Assembly (NCBI GenBank): GCA_030248295.1
Contig: JASANH010000908.1
Location: 496,001-560,000 of the forward strand
Length of the DNA stretch: 64,000 bases
Reading direction: 5' to 3'
DNA from: Mesodorylaimus sp. YZB2_4
Taxonomy: Eukaryota > Nematoda > Enoplea > Dorylaimida > Dorylaimidae
The notes beneath the pieces were generated by a model, which was given only the letters and a program-made list of their open reading frames with translations, had not been told where the DNA came from and searched no databases. The position numbers and the translations under genes are program-made. This document shows positions 10,234 to 20,745 of this stretch, piece by piece; the first letter of the stretch is position 1; each line of letters begins with the position of its first letter.

Positions 10234-10795
10234 AGGCCTGTTCAGACTTCGGTGTGTTTGTGTGATTGTGGAAACGGGGAGGTGTGGTTACGAAAGTGGG
10301 ATTGTGGAAGCGCGAGAAGTCTATTCAAACTCCAGGTGCGGTTGTGTTTGTGTGGGGGTTTCTGGGAGATTTGCGGTTGTTTTCGTGATTTTGCTCTCCC
10401 AGACTCCCTGTGGGTGTGTTCCCATTTCCGCGAGTGTCCCGATTCAGCGAGTGCTTTTTCACACACGGTTAAAGAAATATGTGCAAGATCACTAGCTGTG
10501 CGCGTACATAGGGTTACATGTGCATGGGCTGGCTTAGGCTTATTGTTAGGCTTGGGCTTCCTCTGGGCGGCCTTGTGCGCGTTTGCTATATTTTGGTTAG
10601 TCGTGGCACTTCGCACTCGCGGATACGAGACACTCGCTGAATCGGGACACAATCCTGCCGTGTTGTCACAACCATACTTCCACACCCCCAATCACACTAG
10701 GCGATGTCTGCTTCTAGCGGGAAGCAAAAAAACTTCCACAACCACACCTCCTCACTTCCACAATCACACAAACACACCGAAGTCTGGACAGGCCT
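10234..10795. mobile_element. Foldback MITE, PIF/Harbinger-like
   Basis: Starts AGGCCTGTTCAGACTTCGG and ends with its complement (one mismatch near the tip). The inverted ends run over 60 bases with small differences (GTGTGTTTGTGTGATTGTGG on the left arm). A second inverted pair lies inside (about 10425-10455 and 10612-10645, GAGTGTCCCGATTCAGCGAG). Both ends are flanked by TCA (10231-10233 and 10796-10798), a three-base TNA-type target duplication. No transposase; the long open frames across it are by-products of the palindrome. Superfamily assignment is inference from the target duplication. Confidence 0.7.
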
Positions 10796-11051
10796 TCACA
10801 GAAAACGTCAAGGATGTGGCTATTCGAATTTGACCTGTGGCTGTCGTGCACGGCTAATCGTAAGTTATCCGATCAGGTCAGCCTCCACTTCTTGTTTTCG
10901 AACTGGAGGCCCAGACGACCTGGCCGTAGCTGCAGACGGTCGTTTCATGCTCGTCCTTCGTTCGAGGCGCCTGCCGCCTGTGATTTGGTTTCTTGGCTTG
11001 TCTGTGTTGGGCCTTGTGTCTGGTCTGCCCAGGTTTTGGCAGTCAGTGTTG

Positions 11052-12189
11052 TATGCTATGCTATGCTATGCTATGCTATTTACTCTCTTGCCAAACACTT
11101 ATCAGTGCACTCAAACGGCAGAGGACATGTGAAGAAAGAACAATAAAACGAACTAAATGTCTATAAAATCACCTGAGAAACATGACGTCTAAACGCATCG
11201 AATGAACCAAAAGCAATATCACTGGGCATCTTGTCGGTGTTCCAATAATTCTTTAGAACAGAATATTCAAAGCATTGCGCGTATGTGCTCTTGAAAACAA
11301 CCGGAATTTCAAGGAAGTGCTCTTTGACTAAACGCTCGCTAAAGCGTCTCCCTGAGTCCGAAGTGTGGATAAAGCGATGATTTGGATAGCAAGCATGACC
11401 GTGGTGATACTTGTAGAACTGAATTACCTTCAACTGATTACGGCGTGCCTCCAACGTAGACAAACCCAATTCTGCCATAGCCTCTTCATAAGGCTTGCAC
11501 CAGTCGTTTAGAATTGATCGGACAGCAAGCTTTTGTACACTTTCAAGATCTTGGATTAGATTAGAGTGGGTTGGTGACCAAGCGCAGCATCCATATTCGA
11601 GCTTCGGGAGGACACACTGGGTGTAAACCACTTTCAGAATTTTACTTGCGAACTTCCCAAACTTTCTTTTGAACGCCCCGATCATCTTTCTGGCTGATTT
11701 TGCAATTACATGACAATGCTCTGCGAAATGCATGTTCGAAGGCAGCGTAACCCCCAAGTACGATATCGTATCAGATAACTGAATCGGCGAACCACACAGG
11801 CGGATCTGCGGGATTTGGCGAGGAGGCTTTGAATCCAAACGAAAAATGCAAGCTTGCGTTTTGTCAGCATTAAATTCAAGTTCCAGGTCCCGAATCTCGT
11901 TCTCAATAAAATTGATTGCTTTCTGTAGTAGTTCTTCCAAACTCGACACTGAGCATCCAGGCGATAAAAGAACAAGGTCGTCGGCGTAAGCTTGCAAAAG
12001 AAACTTCGGGAAGGCTCCACAAAATTTCACTAGGAGCGGGTCAATTAGCGCCACGAACAGAATCGGTCCCAGGACAGAACCCTGCGGCACACCAGACGGT
12101 ACTGAAACGGCGTGAGAAGCTGCATTTCCCTCGACAGTGAACTGGGTGCGACCTTTGAGATATGAAGCCAACCACTGCAGAAGACGAGG
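11052..12189 (-). mobile_element. 5'-truncated non-LTR retrotransposon (LINE)
   Basis: Minus-strand element holding the C-terminal half of a reverse transcriptase, a 3' UTR of about 80 bases and a microsatellite tail of five TATGC units (11052-11079 as read on the plus strand). A short tandem-repeat tail instead of poly(A) is typical of Jockey/CR1-type LINEs. The 5' end is lost around 12180-12190, where the reading frame upstream of the RT is interrupted by a stop. Confidence 0.8.
11161..12180 (-). CDS. LINE reverse transcriptase, C-terminal part
   Basis: About 340 residues without a stop. The start is not a true start codon; homology begins at LLQWLASYLKGRTQF, a usual RT block. Then come GVPQGSVLGPILF and the catalytic YADD, both intact, followed by the thumb and a C-terminal region with CCAWSPTH (LINE-typical). 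The endonuclease domain and the first half of the RT are missing, so this copy cannot move by itself, although its frame is still open, which suggests a fairly recent insertion. Confidence 0.8.
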   Translation of the reverse strand: MQWLASYLKGRTQFTVEGNAASHAVSVPSGVPQGSVLGPILFVALIDPLLVKFCGAFPKFLLQAYADDLVLLSPGCSVSSLEELLQKAINFIENEIRDLELEFNADKTQACIFRLDSKPPRQIPQIRLCGSPIQLSDTISYLGVTLPSNMHFAEHCHVIAKSARKMIGAFKRKFGKFASKILKVVYTQCVLPKLEYGCCAWSPTHSNLIQDLESVQKLAVRSILNDWCKPYEEAMAELGLSTLEARRNQLKVIQFYKYHHGHACYPNHRFIHTSDSGRRFSERLVKEHFLEIPVVFKSTYAQCFEYSVLKNYWNTDKMPSDIAFGSFDAFRRHVSQVIL

Positions 12190-12463
12190 TTGAAGATGTT
12201 GTGCCTACGAGTCCCGTACCAAGCGCTGAGCGATCGAACTTACAGAAGCCCCCAGTGACTTCTCTCCCACCTGCGTCGAGCATCACATCCATTAGCCAGA
12301 AGGAATACATGAAATGCTGATGGCGGAAGCAGCTTTCAAACTTTCCGCCTATTTCTTTACACTACCAGGGGGATCTTCGTTCAATCAGCACCAGCATCAG
12401 TTGCGTTCAGAAAACTGGGCCGAGTGGTTGGTTGTGCTGAAATTGGACCCAGTTTTCCCAGTC

Positions 12464-12871
12464 ATGGCTCCAGTACCAGACGGCGAGATGTGGACGCAAT
12501 CGAAGACGATCCTCTTGTCAGCGTTGGCGTCTGTTATGATAGTCGGCATGATGGCTTTGGCGATGATCGGGTGCGCTTGCGGCGGGAAGAAAGAAGAAGA
12601 GCAGGCCAAAGAAGAAGTCAAAGAGGCCAAGGCTGGAGCTCCGACGGAACGCGTAGCACCTCCGAAAGTCGGTGTCAAGCCCAATGACCAAAACTATCGC
12701 AGTTTGCGGGGTGTCAACGACGACTTCGAGCCGAGCAATAGGCAAGCGCCTGGTTCGTCGAAAAAGAAAGCGGCAGAAGGCAATCAGTACATCGAAATCG
12801 GCGGCGAAGGTGTCGGCAGCGCAAAAGCGAGCGGAAAGCAATCGCCGAGTCAGAGGAAAGGTGGCACCTAG
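12464..12871 (+). CDS. Small single-pass membrane protein, charged tail
   Basis: Single exon of 135 residues from the ATG at 12464; the frame is open upstream to 12314. Short N-terminus, one hydrophobic segment (about residues 13-36, ending MIGCACGG), then a Lys/Glu/Ala tail. It shares with the gene at 1704 a Cys-rich membrane exit (CACGGKKEEE versus CACPGGQNNK), a following VAPP block, an NYRSLRGVNDDF motif (versus NYQTIMGLDQGF) and a YIEIGG motif (versus YFEIGG), but the last two motifs are in the opposite order. Likely the same lineage-specific family; function unknown. CTTTACACT at 12355-12363 recurs upstream of the lysine-rich genes at 47 and 53 kb. Confidence 0.65.
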   Translation: MAPVPDGEMWTQSKTILLSALASVMIVGMMALAMIGCACGGKKEEEQAKEEVKEAKAGAPTERVAPPKVGVKPNDQNYRSLRGVNDDFEPSNRQAPGSSKKKAAEGNQYIEIGGEGVGSAKASGKQSPSQRKGGT

Positions 12872-14267
12872 TCAGTCTCGGCAACGAACTTCAATCCGCC
12901 TGAAGAAAGTGGAGAGGCACCTGTGAACTTGTGATCGAAAGATAACTGGTCATTTGATTTCGTGTTTCCTGCGCTTTCCTCTGCTGCAGTTCGATTGTGT
13001 TGTCTAAGCATGTCTGACTTGAAAAATGTACGAGTTCCGGTGCTCCCAGCTCGCATGTTGCAAATGCAACTCGCAACTTCGTTCATTTGCGACGCTGGGT
13101 CGTCGTTTGCGCGCTTTGAGAGCCCAAGGCGGCTTCGAATTCGTGACCTCAGATGGTCCTAATAAGGTGGTGAAGCCGCACCAAAGTTCTGCCCGCATTT
13201 CTCTATGTTGTCGCTGATTCAAACAAAGCAACAATTCAAAAAAGTGCCCGCTTAACCTATGTTTATAATCCAGATGCGCAAAAAACAGCTTTTCCTTACG
13301 GTCAAATTGTTTCTGGACTTCTCAGTCCGCCCCACGCAAGTAGCCATAGGGTCTCGTCGCAGAGACCAAAGCGGGGTTCGCACTAGCGGTAACAGACAGA
13401 TAACATCCCTCCGGGCTCTCACTATTTCAAATGGCCAGATTATTTTGCAAGTATCTCAGTGACTATATCTCATCGTCAGTCTTACACGCGTATTTTCAAC
13501 CTCTGACTTTGTACTTCGGAAATGACTCGATTGCCATTGGGCGAAAGTTTTTAGTTTGTCAACACGGTAATTCAAATGGGCAGAAATGTGCTCGATTGCA
13601 AACTCTTCGTTCTCAGAAGGATTGGGAATCTTTATTGTAAATGGTTTGATTGGTTGGCATAAGGTAGTTTGCGAAAGAATTTTAATACTGACCTCTGCCA
13701 ATTTCAAAGACGGGAATTGTATAAATTGGCCCCCTTCTGTAGGCATCGTGTCAAACCCAGCTTAAATCGTATAAGCCCCAGGCCCCATAAAGTTCAATCG
13801 TACTATTACAGTAAGACGTCAGGTGTTTTGTCTCCCAAGCGCGTCTCTGTGACCTTTCTTCCTACTTCACCCATCCATAACAAGTCACTTCACGGACACA
13901 TCATCATAACTGGACAACTTTATGAAACTATCAAAAAAGCTCACATGCTAATAAATAGGCCATACAAACATGACGCTATCAGTGTTAGTATCTATGCGTA
14001 TAACATCCCCACAAACACGATACGGCAGTAGTTAGAATTAGAGGGCAGTGTAATCAGGTAAGATAAGAGGCCCAATGAGGCCAGTGTATGCTCCATGACC
14101 AGTCGCAACAATGCACTTTAGATCATGGCGACGTTGAGACAATAGGTAGAATGAGTATTAGCACGGACAGTAAATAAGCTAACCAAGGCCTAGACTTGAG
14201 AACTACTACACAACCGCGCCCATACGGAACTCGAGCTCTTCTCCAGCGGACCATACAATCGGGTCTG
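12872..14267. other. Intergenic stretch, no gene seen
   Basis: About 1.4 kb between two convergent genes. Several frames of 60-120 codons exist on both strands, but none has a domain, compositional bias or splice-phase partner supporting it. Confidence 0.4.
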
Positions 14268-16825
14268 TCACAGACTGTGACACCGAACCATGGTGGCGTT
14301 GTCGTCGTCACTGTCATCCAGTATCGCTTCTTCCAAATCGCGTTCATCGTCAGGTGATGGGGTGGCTGCCGACAGCGATGCGCAGTCTTCGCCATCGGCT
14401 TGTATCGTATTACTCATACAGGTCTCGTCAGATTGTGGAGACTGGTATTTCTGCTCGTTGTTGGCTTGTTTCCTTTTGAAACTACTTGTAGATTTGCGTC
14501 GGAACTGTGGTCTCATCGTCAAATTGGCGATACGCTGTAAGTGCTTTTGACTGCTCAGATGCTGAAAGAAAAATTAAGAGTAGAATCAATAATTGCAGAC
14601 AGAACCTGGCTTACTTGTTTGGCTTGAGCTGGCGAGTTTAAAAATATGTTGCATATTTGGCAACGAAATTTGGCGGTTGGCTTTTCCGGGGTCGGATGCG
14701 AAATGCAAATCAGTTCATCGCCACTACCACTCACATATCCAGAGTCCATGATCAGTTCGACTAAAAGGATGGCCATGCTATCGCTTGAACGTTTGTACAG
14801 AACTGTACTTCTCAGGCGGGGGGGTGTAGCCAGCCTACCCAGGCAGATACTTGGAGACCGAAGTCTCTGGGCTAAGAAGCTCTGATTTGAGAAAGGCAAG
14901 TCTCTCGACTATACTTCCTGGTGAAACATCAACCGGAGTGGTTGACGTCTCCCAACCAGGGAGAGTATCGATTTCCCGACTGTCAGGGGGTTACAGCAAA
15001 AGGCGGGCACAAATAAGCAAACTCACTCGGTGTTTCGGACGATGTGGAGGACGATCTGGAATGGACTCTTTGAGCAGCGTTCATGCCTGATGCAGGTATC
15101 CGTAGCTTGTGCTTGTGACTGGCTGTGTGCGCTTCTAATTGAGCCAATGAATTGACAGCGATGTTGCACACCATGCAATAGTAGATGCTAGGCGATGAAA
15201 CCCACGAGTCCGTCTCCGACGAGTCTCCAGTGCGTTCTATGTGAGAGCCTGAAACTTCAAGACTGCGTTTAGTCAGGTTCAAAGTTGAATGTCTGCCATT
15301 GTGGGGAGGGCTACAGGCTGTGTACGAATGGTACTCAACCCCCTCGATTTAGCTCTTAGTACTCAACTGAGTACTGGCTCAGAGCTTTCGCTGTCTAGCC
15401 TAGTCGAAGGTGTTCTCTTATAGGCCCTGTCTGAGCACAGCTTCGTCATCGATGAGGACCATTAGAAAGCCTTACGCCCAGCACTTCGGTAAGACCCGCC
15501 ATTTGGAAAGGGCCCCCGCGCCTTTACTTCAAAGAGTCCTGGTACTGTACGTCTCCCCATTGCGCCAGCTACACTGCTATCTGTGTAGGGTATGTGTCCG
15601 GTAGTTTTGCTGATCACGTGGTCGAAATATCCATATTATGTGTGGCTTTTACGCACTTCGTGTTTTTAGCATTTTTTACATGCCGTACATGCCTACAATG
15701 CCATTGGAGCAAATGCTTGTAAGCCAAGCAGCGGGGAGACAAAGGGAAGGCCGAGAAAGAACCGCACGAAATGGCATCGTCAAATACGGGTCAACTGTAG
15801 GTTGATCTGTACAGTAGGAACACCTGCCTGACTCACCTGCTTGCAGCAAATACTGTTTATAATGACGCGATGTCTGCAGATGCACTTGCAATTGCATATT
15901 TGTGACGAACTGTCGCTGACATACTTGGCACCGATATAGAAGACGCGTTTTGGATGATATAAGTGATTCTGAGCTGATACTCGAAGTTTCCGAAGGACTG
16001 ATAACAGCTGATCGAGTTCCCGTGCTACTGCCACTTCCAAAAGCCGACATGTCAGTCAGCATAATCGGACTGTTACTTCCGGTACTTCCAAAACTTTCGT
16101 GGTATCGAAGTAACGGACGCGGTGGCACTTGTTGACCGCCGCCTCCCACTGCCATAAAACCGGGCTTCAATGGCCTCGGTGGTGGCAAGGGTGGGCCAGT
16201 CTGAGTGAGGTGCGATGCATGGTGCTGACGGAATAAATGTGGCGGTGCAACGGCGCCGTATTGGCCATGGAAATGAATGAAAGTCGCCGGTGCTGGTGCT
16301 GGTGCCGTCGGAGTTAACCAATGGTCGACCGGAGTCAGAATGGGATAGTAACAACCATGCGGGGTAGCCGCAGCTGTAACATGACCGGGCGGTGCTGCTG
16401 TAGCTCCAGGTAGTGCAGTCACTAAGGCAGCACCTGGCGCTCCGGCCGCTGTATTCGTTCCTACTAAAGGCGGAGCTGGAATTGCGCCCAGGGGTCCGAT
16501 GTGAGCACCCGGTGGTGCAGCTTGAGCCCCGGTAGGAGGAGGTGAAAACTGAAAAGCTCCCCTGTCGCCATCCGGCGCAAGTGGAGTAACAGCACCGCCA
16601 AAATGGCCTAAAATCAGAACACCCAAACGTGAAGATAAAAGGGACATAATCCAAAATATTCTTACCACTTTTCCGAGTTTGCAAGAACTGCAACTTCTTT
16701 CTGTGCCTTTTACCACTGCAGTGCAAAAGTGCCTGCTTGCACGAGTTTAATTGAGTGTTACAAACATAACAATAGTGATAGAACTTGTTATCACAATTTC
16801 CACCGCTGATATTCAAATTCTGCAT
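14268..16825 (-). CDS. ZNF385-like protein with four U1-type zinc fingers
   Basis: Five exons (minus strand): 16825-16666, 16607-15837, 15248-15027, 14802-14615 and 14561-14268, all phases agreeing, 544 residues. Each of four fingers is C-x2-C-x12-H-x5-H: YCYVCNTQLNS (C19, C22, H35, H41), RCQVCQRQFVT, YCMVCNIAVNSLAQLEAH and RCQICNIFLNSPAQAKQH. This long-spaced matrin/U1 type with NSxAQxxxH is the hallmark of ZNF385 and relatives, which bind structured or double-stranded RNA. A proline/alanine/glycine-rich region separates fingers 1 and 2, and the tail is acidic (DDERDLEEAILDDSDDDN). Intron 4 splits finger 4 just before its first histidine. The ATG lies one base after TTTTTTAG, a likely trans-splice acceptor. 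The exact orthologue is not certain. Confidence 0.8.
14820..15000 (+). repeat. Dispersed repeat family RF1, copy in ZNF385-like intron 3
   Basis: Related to 36095-36300 and 39885-40110. Shared core: GAAACATCAACC, then GGTTG, CCCAACCAGGGAG and a GTCGAT/ATCGAT block. It fills most of the 224-base intron and is non-coding. Confidence 0.6.
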
Positions 16826-16826
16826 C

Positions 16827-19203
16827 CTAAAAAATTTTTGAAATTTGAATTTAAATTGGTGAATACAGCTGATACTAGTTGCCCCCATCATCCCAAAGGT
16901 AATCGCCTCTCGCCCCATAAATCTTGCAATCGCGCAGTGAGAGATTAAGGAATGACATCTTCTCATTGCTACACCTTCTGAACAACAGATTCGCATTCCT
17001 CATGCCATGCACGACGGCTTGAAATCAAGTTTGGTCTGGTTGGAAAGCGCCAATGGAGTGTCTCCTAATCCGACGAATAAGCCTGTCCTGAAGTAGTCAA
17101 TCCTCTAGCTGTGCGGCTCGTTCAAAACTCCACTCGGATGACTGCATCGTTCATCAATCACCTCATTTACCGCCTCCAGGCGCTAATCTATATTTAGCCC
17201 CTCACTGCACGCACTAACGACAATAAATTCAGGGCATGTGAAAGTCATTAGAACTGCGCATGACAGGTGCACCACGTCTTTTTAACTCGTCGCGCACAAT
17301 TTACGAGGCAATGAAGAATGCCTCGGCTGAACCACGGGTAAAAACACGTCGTCGAAGCGGGTAGTCCAAAAGTGGGTTATACAACTAATCTGCCAAGGAA
17401 TGTATCTCAGGCGGGCCGGTGGGATAAAAAAAACCACTCTAACCGCGTCGAAATGCTGACTCAAAAATGCACCATGAACTTATTCATCGAGTTTGATCTG
17501 GGACATATTTTAATTTTGGAGATCTTAGATTCCTCAGGCCACTGATCTCATGATAACTGGCTCGGGCAGCCACTTAAATGAACCACAAAAGCAGGCGCAG
17601 TCATGCGGACAGAAAGTACTGCTCGTAAAGTCTCGAACGGATCGAACAAAAGAATGCATACAGAGACCATACGCTATAAAAAGTACAGTAGCACAGCGAC
17701 CACTAATTCGACAAGCCGATTGGGCCCACCTTTTGAAGCAGTCGAGACACCACGAATCAGTTAAACCAAAATGGGACTGCCTTCTTGGATAAAGGTTTGG
17801 AGGAGCACTTCTAAGACTTTTTAAACCATCACTTTCTCCGAACACTCACTGCCCGTGAAACCTTTTTGCTACCTTTGTTAGGACGGTCTAGTTGCCCCGT
17901 GGACAACGATAGGTATTCTATTCTACTCTCCACAAACGCTCGGATTTATGAGTTTTGCAAAATGTTCCCAGTTTCGCGTCGATGATTAGGCCCGTATAAG
18001 AAGTTAGTAACGAAGCAAATAGGCCAAATCACAATTATTGCACCCAATAGTAACACACGGTTAATCCGTAACTTAACTGCCGCCTGCTCGCAATTGTCTG
18101 AGACCATCTACGACCTTCTATAGAGCATTTGACGAGTAGTCTTTTTCACTGAATACCTATTCATTACGAATCACATTCCATCATTTTACGACTCTGCCTA
18201 CCAATCCCATCCAATCCAACCCTCCACTCCATTCGGTCCAGAACACGTGCCGTAAACGAAGTCCACGTCAGCCAAAGATTCCTCAAACGAGACCGGCTAG
18301 GAGTGTTTTTTAAAAATAAAAGGACTGCCACACGACAGCCTTCAAAGTTCAACTACAATTATGCCTATCAGACAGGACGAGTGATTTCGAGAAATCGAGG
18401 CCGCGCGTGATATTCAAAGAATCAAATTTGGTAGCCATAGAATCAAAAGGAACCGCGGGACATCTCTAAATTCTATTTATCGTAAAAACATTTTTGTAAA
18501 ACTCCTCTTCACTTACCCATTATAAAGGACACTGGCCATCGTTTCCAGACGATGTAACCTTGACTGGTCCGAGTGAGGTGGATCGAGCCTAAAATGGGGG
18601 CCTATGTGAGGCTTGCTGTGCTTGTCTGGTGATCGGGGAGTAACGTGCCGAAAATCGTGGTCCAGTGAGAAGTTTTTGTATAAACGGGTATTCATACTCG
18701 TGAAAGCGTGATCCGTTTCTTTTGTGGGAATAGAAGAGAATGATTGGCGTAACGTAGGCCAATCAGTGGCCGAATTGTCAAGTTTGGTTTATTGAGAAGA
18801 ATAGTTTGGGCCGAATGGGATACGCTTTGCTCGCCGCAACTTCGTGCACCGTTTGAACGACGACGATGCGCAAATATTAAAAATGCGTTCTTTGCTCTGC
18901 CGAACGAAACAACACGACCATGTCTTCAAGATTTCTGTATTTGCAAATTAGGTCGTCAGGTTTGCGTCCTTCGCACAATTCTTAGACGCGTGGAGAAAGA
19001 ACAAGGCTGGTGTGTACAATCATAACTATGCCCATACTAGGTAATGTGTACGGACAAACTCATAGAACAAGTATGAACTCGACCGTCCGATAAAATTAGC
19101 ACAAAAACCAACACCTCTAAAAATTTGTCCAAGCCGGACCGCAATGCCAAGGTGACAATCGGCGACAATCCGTCTTTTTCTCTGACACGAAACACAATAT
19201 CGC
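16827..19203. other. Gene-poor stretch, nothing firm
   Basis: About 2.4 kb upstream of the ZNF385-like start. The longest open frame (17534-17845, minus) has no recognisable features. It probably includes the ZNF385-like promoter, but no motif could be fixed. Confidence 0.4.
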
Positions 19204-20745
19204 TTATCTCTCCGCGCATTCCAGCATAGCCAGAGCACGAGGTGCAGGCCAAGAATGAAAAGAAGTGGAACAATCCTCACAAAACGCACATCGTACAGTC
19301 TTCATACCAGTAGCCAAATCTGAAGTGAACGGTCCGTCAACTGCACAAAGACGCGCCCTATTCCCCCGTACTGAACACGTTTCGCGTCAGTTACCCTCTG
19401 AAAAGTGTCAAAGCAGCTACTAATCCTGATGCTAATATTAAGAGTCAGTCCGAAAACGGAAAGTGAATGAAAGTCCTAAACGCATTTTAAAACCGGCCGG
19501 CGCGCCCACAAAGTGCACCAGGCATACACACCGTCGCTGGTGTCAGATATGCTTGGGAGGGTAATGGGAGTGAATGATGGGTAGTAATGGGAAATAAGTG
19601 AAACTTGCGCATTACTTCCTTTGTGGGCCGAAGTAATATGCGACACACGAGGGGTGGGGCTGCGAGTTGTGATGTCTGGGCTAATAATATGCATATCACT
19701 CGCCTGCGCAGGAGAATCGGGAAGAAAGATTCGGTATGGCGAGGAATGTTATCCAGCCAGGCGCGATTGAGCTATGCGGAGACTACAGGTATTGGATGAT
19801 AGTCAATCACATACTATGAACAGCACGAAGCGGAAATAGCACTCCCTTACCAAACGTCAACTCGCACTGCCCAGCTTTGTGTGACACATAGGAAGAAGAC
19901 GCGACTTTGTGAGAGCTAGCAGACGGAGAAATAAGAGTCCTTTTTTTCCAACACCAGGAAGTACAGAATGAGGAAGGAAAGTATCCGTTAAGGCGTGGGT
20001 GCTCCTTGGGGAATGCGTTGACTGAAAACACAACTACAGTTTGACCGACCGCCTCATAAGTTAATTCGAGTCTTTCGAATGCGGGTAGACTTGTGTCGTG
20101 CTGGACTTTGAAGACTGGTGCCAGTGAAAAAAGGAGACCTTTTCTTAGTTTCCAGAAATCGGGCATGAGACGGGGTGATGATTACCAAAATCTAGGCACC
20201 CTCTCACTCTTGTGCTGACTCCTTTGCGCGCCGAGTTCATCCTCGGCTGCGCGATTTCGAAAGCGTATAATTACAATTTTCTATGACCAAAAATGGGCCC
20301 TCATGAACGGCCAAGACGGTCGCTAAACGATTGCCAAACGTGACACGCGTTCTCATTCGGCCAAGTTCGGAAAGTGGCAAAGTAGGCATCTGTAGCAGGT
20401 CACTCGTTAGTTGCTCGGGTGACGACTTCTGTTCCACACCACACTCGACCACGTGTGCATTCCGCCGGGGGCCAATATTCTGGCCCACTGACACGGCTGG
20501 CCGAACCAAGCCACCCCAACCCATCACATGGACCGAAATTGGTAAGGGCCTTGTACAGTGAAACTAACGGCAAAAGGGGGTCGGACTCTATTTCTTACTT
20601 TCCCCAAATTGGTATCATTCTCATCGACGCCAATTGTCACATTAGTGACTAGGACATTCCAAAATATCAGCCCCTTCATCAGATTCCAATCGCCCTCGTT
20701 CGTCTTGCCAGAATGAAACACAACTTGAGAGCACTTGCATAAAGC
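19204..20745 (-). CDS. Doubtful multi-exon gene, unknown product
   Basis: A possible minus-strand gene built from four blocks whose codon phases agree: 20745-20599, 20563-20275, 20114-19851 and 19319-19204 (stop TAA at 19206-19204). The predicted pieces are Cys-containing with two N-glycosylation sites (NVT, NDT), suggesting a secreted or extracellular protein. No family is recognised and no start exon was found upstream of 20745. Weak points: the first intron would be only 35 bases, too short for normal splicing, and one donor (GTAATT) is poor. The blocks may be real exons wrongly joined, or chance open frames. Confidence 0.22.

Noticed and set aside
10252..10833. 193-codon plus-strand frame
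   Set aside because: It runs across the foldback MITE; the length comes from low-complexity inverted arms, and no domain is present.
12041..12310. 89-codon minus-strand frame
   Set aside because: Overlaps the LINE RT in another frame and its truncated 5' edge; no motif.
19807..20166. Single 119-codon minus frame taken as a gene
   Set aside because: Starts inside what looks like an intron; only part of it was used in the doubtful multi-exon model.
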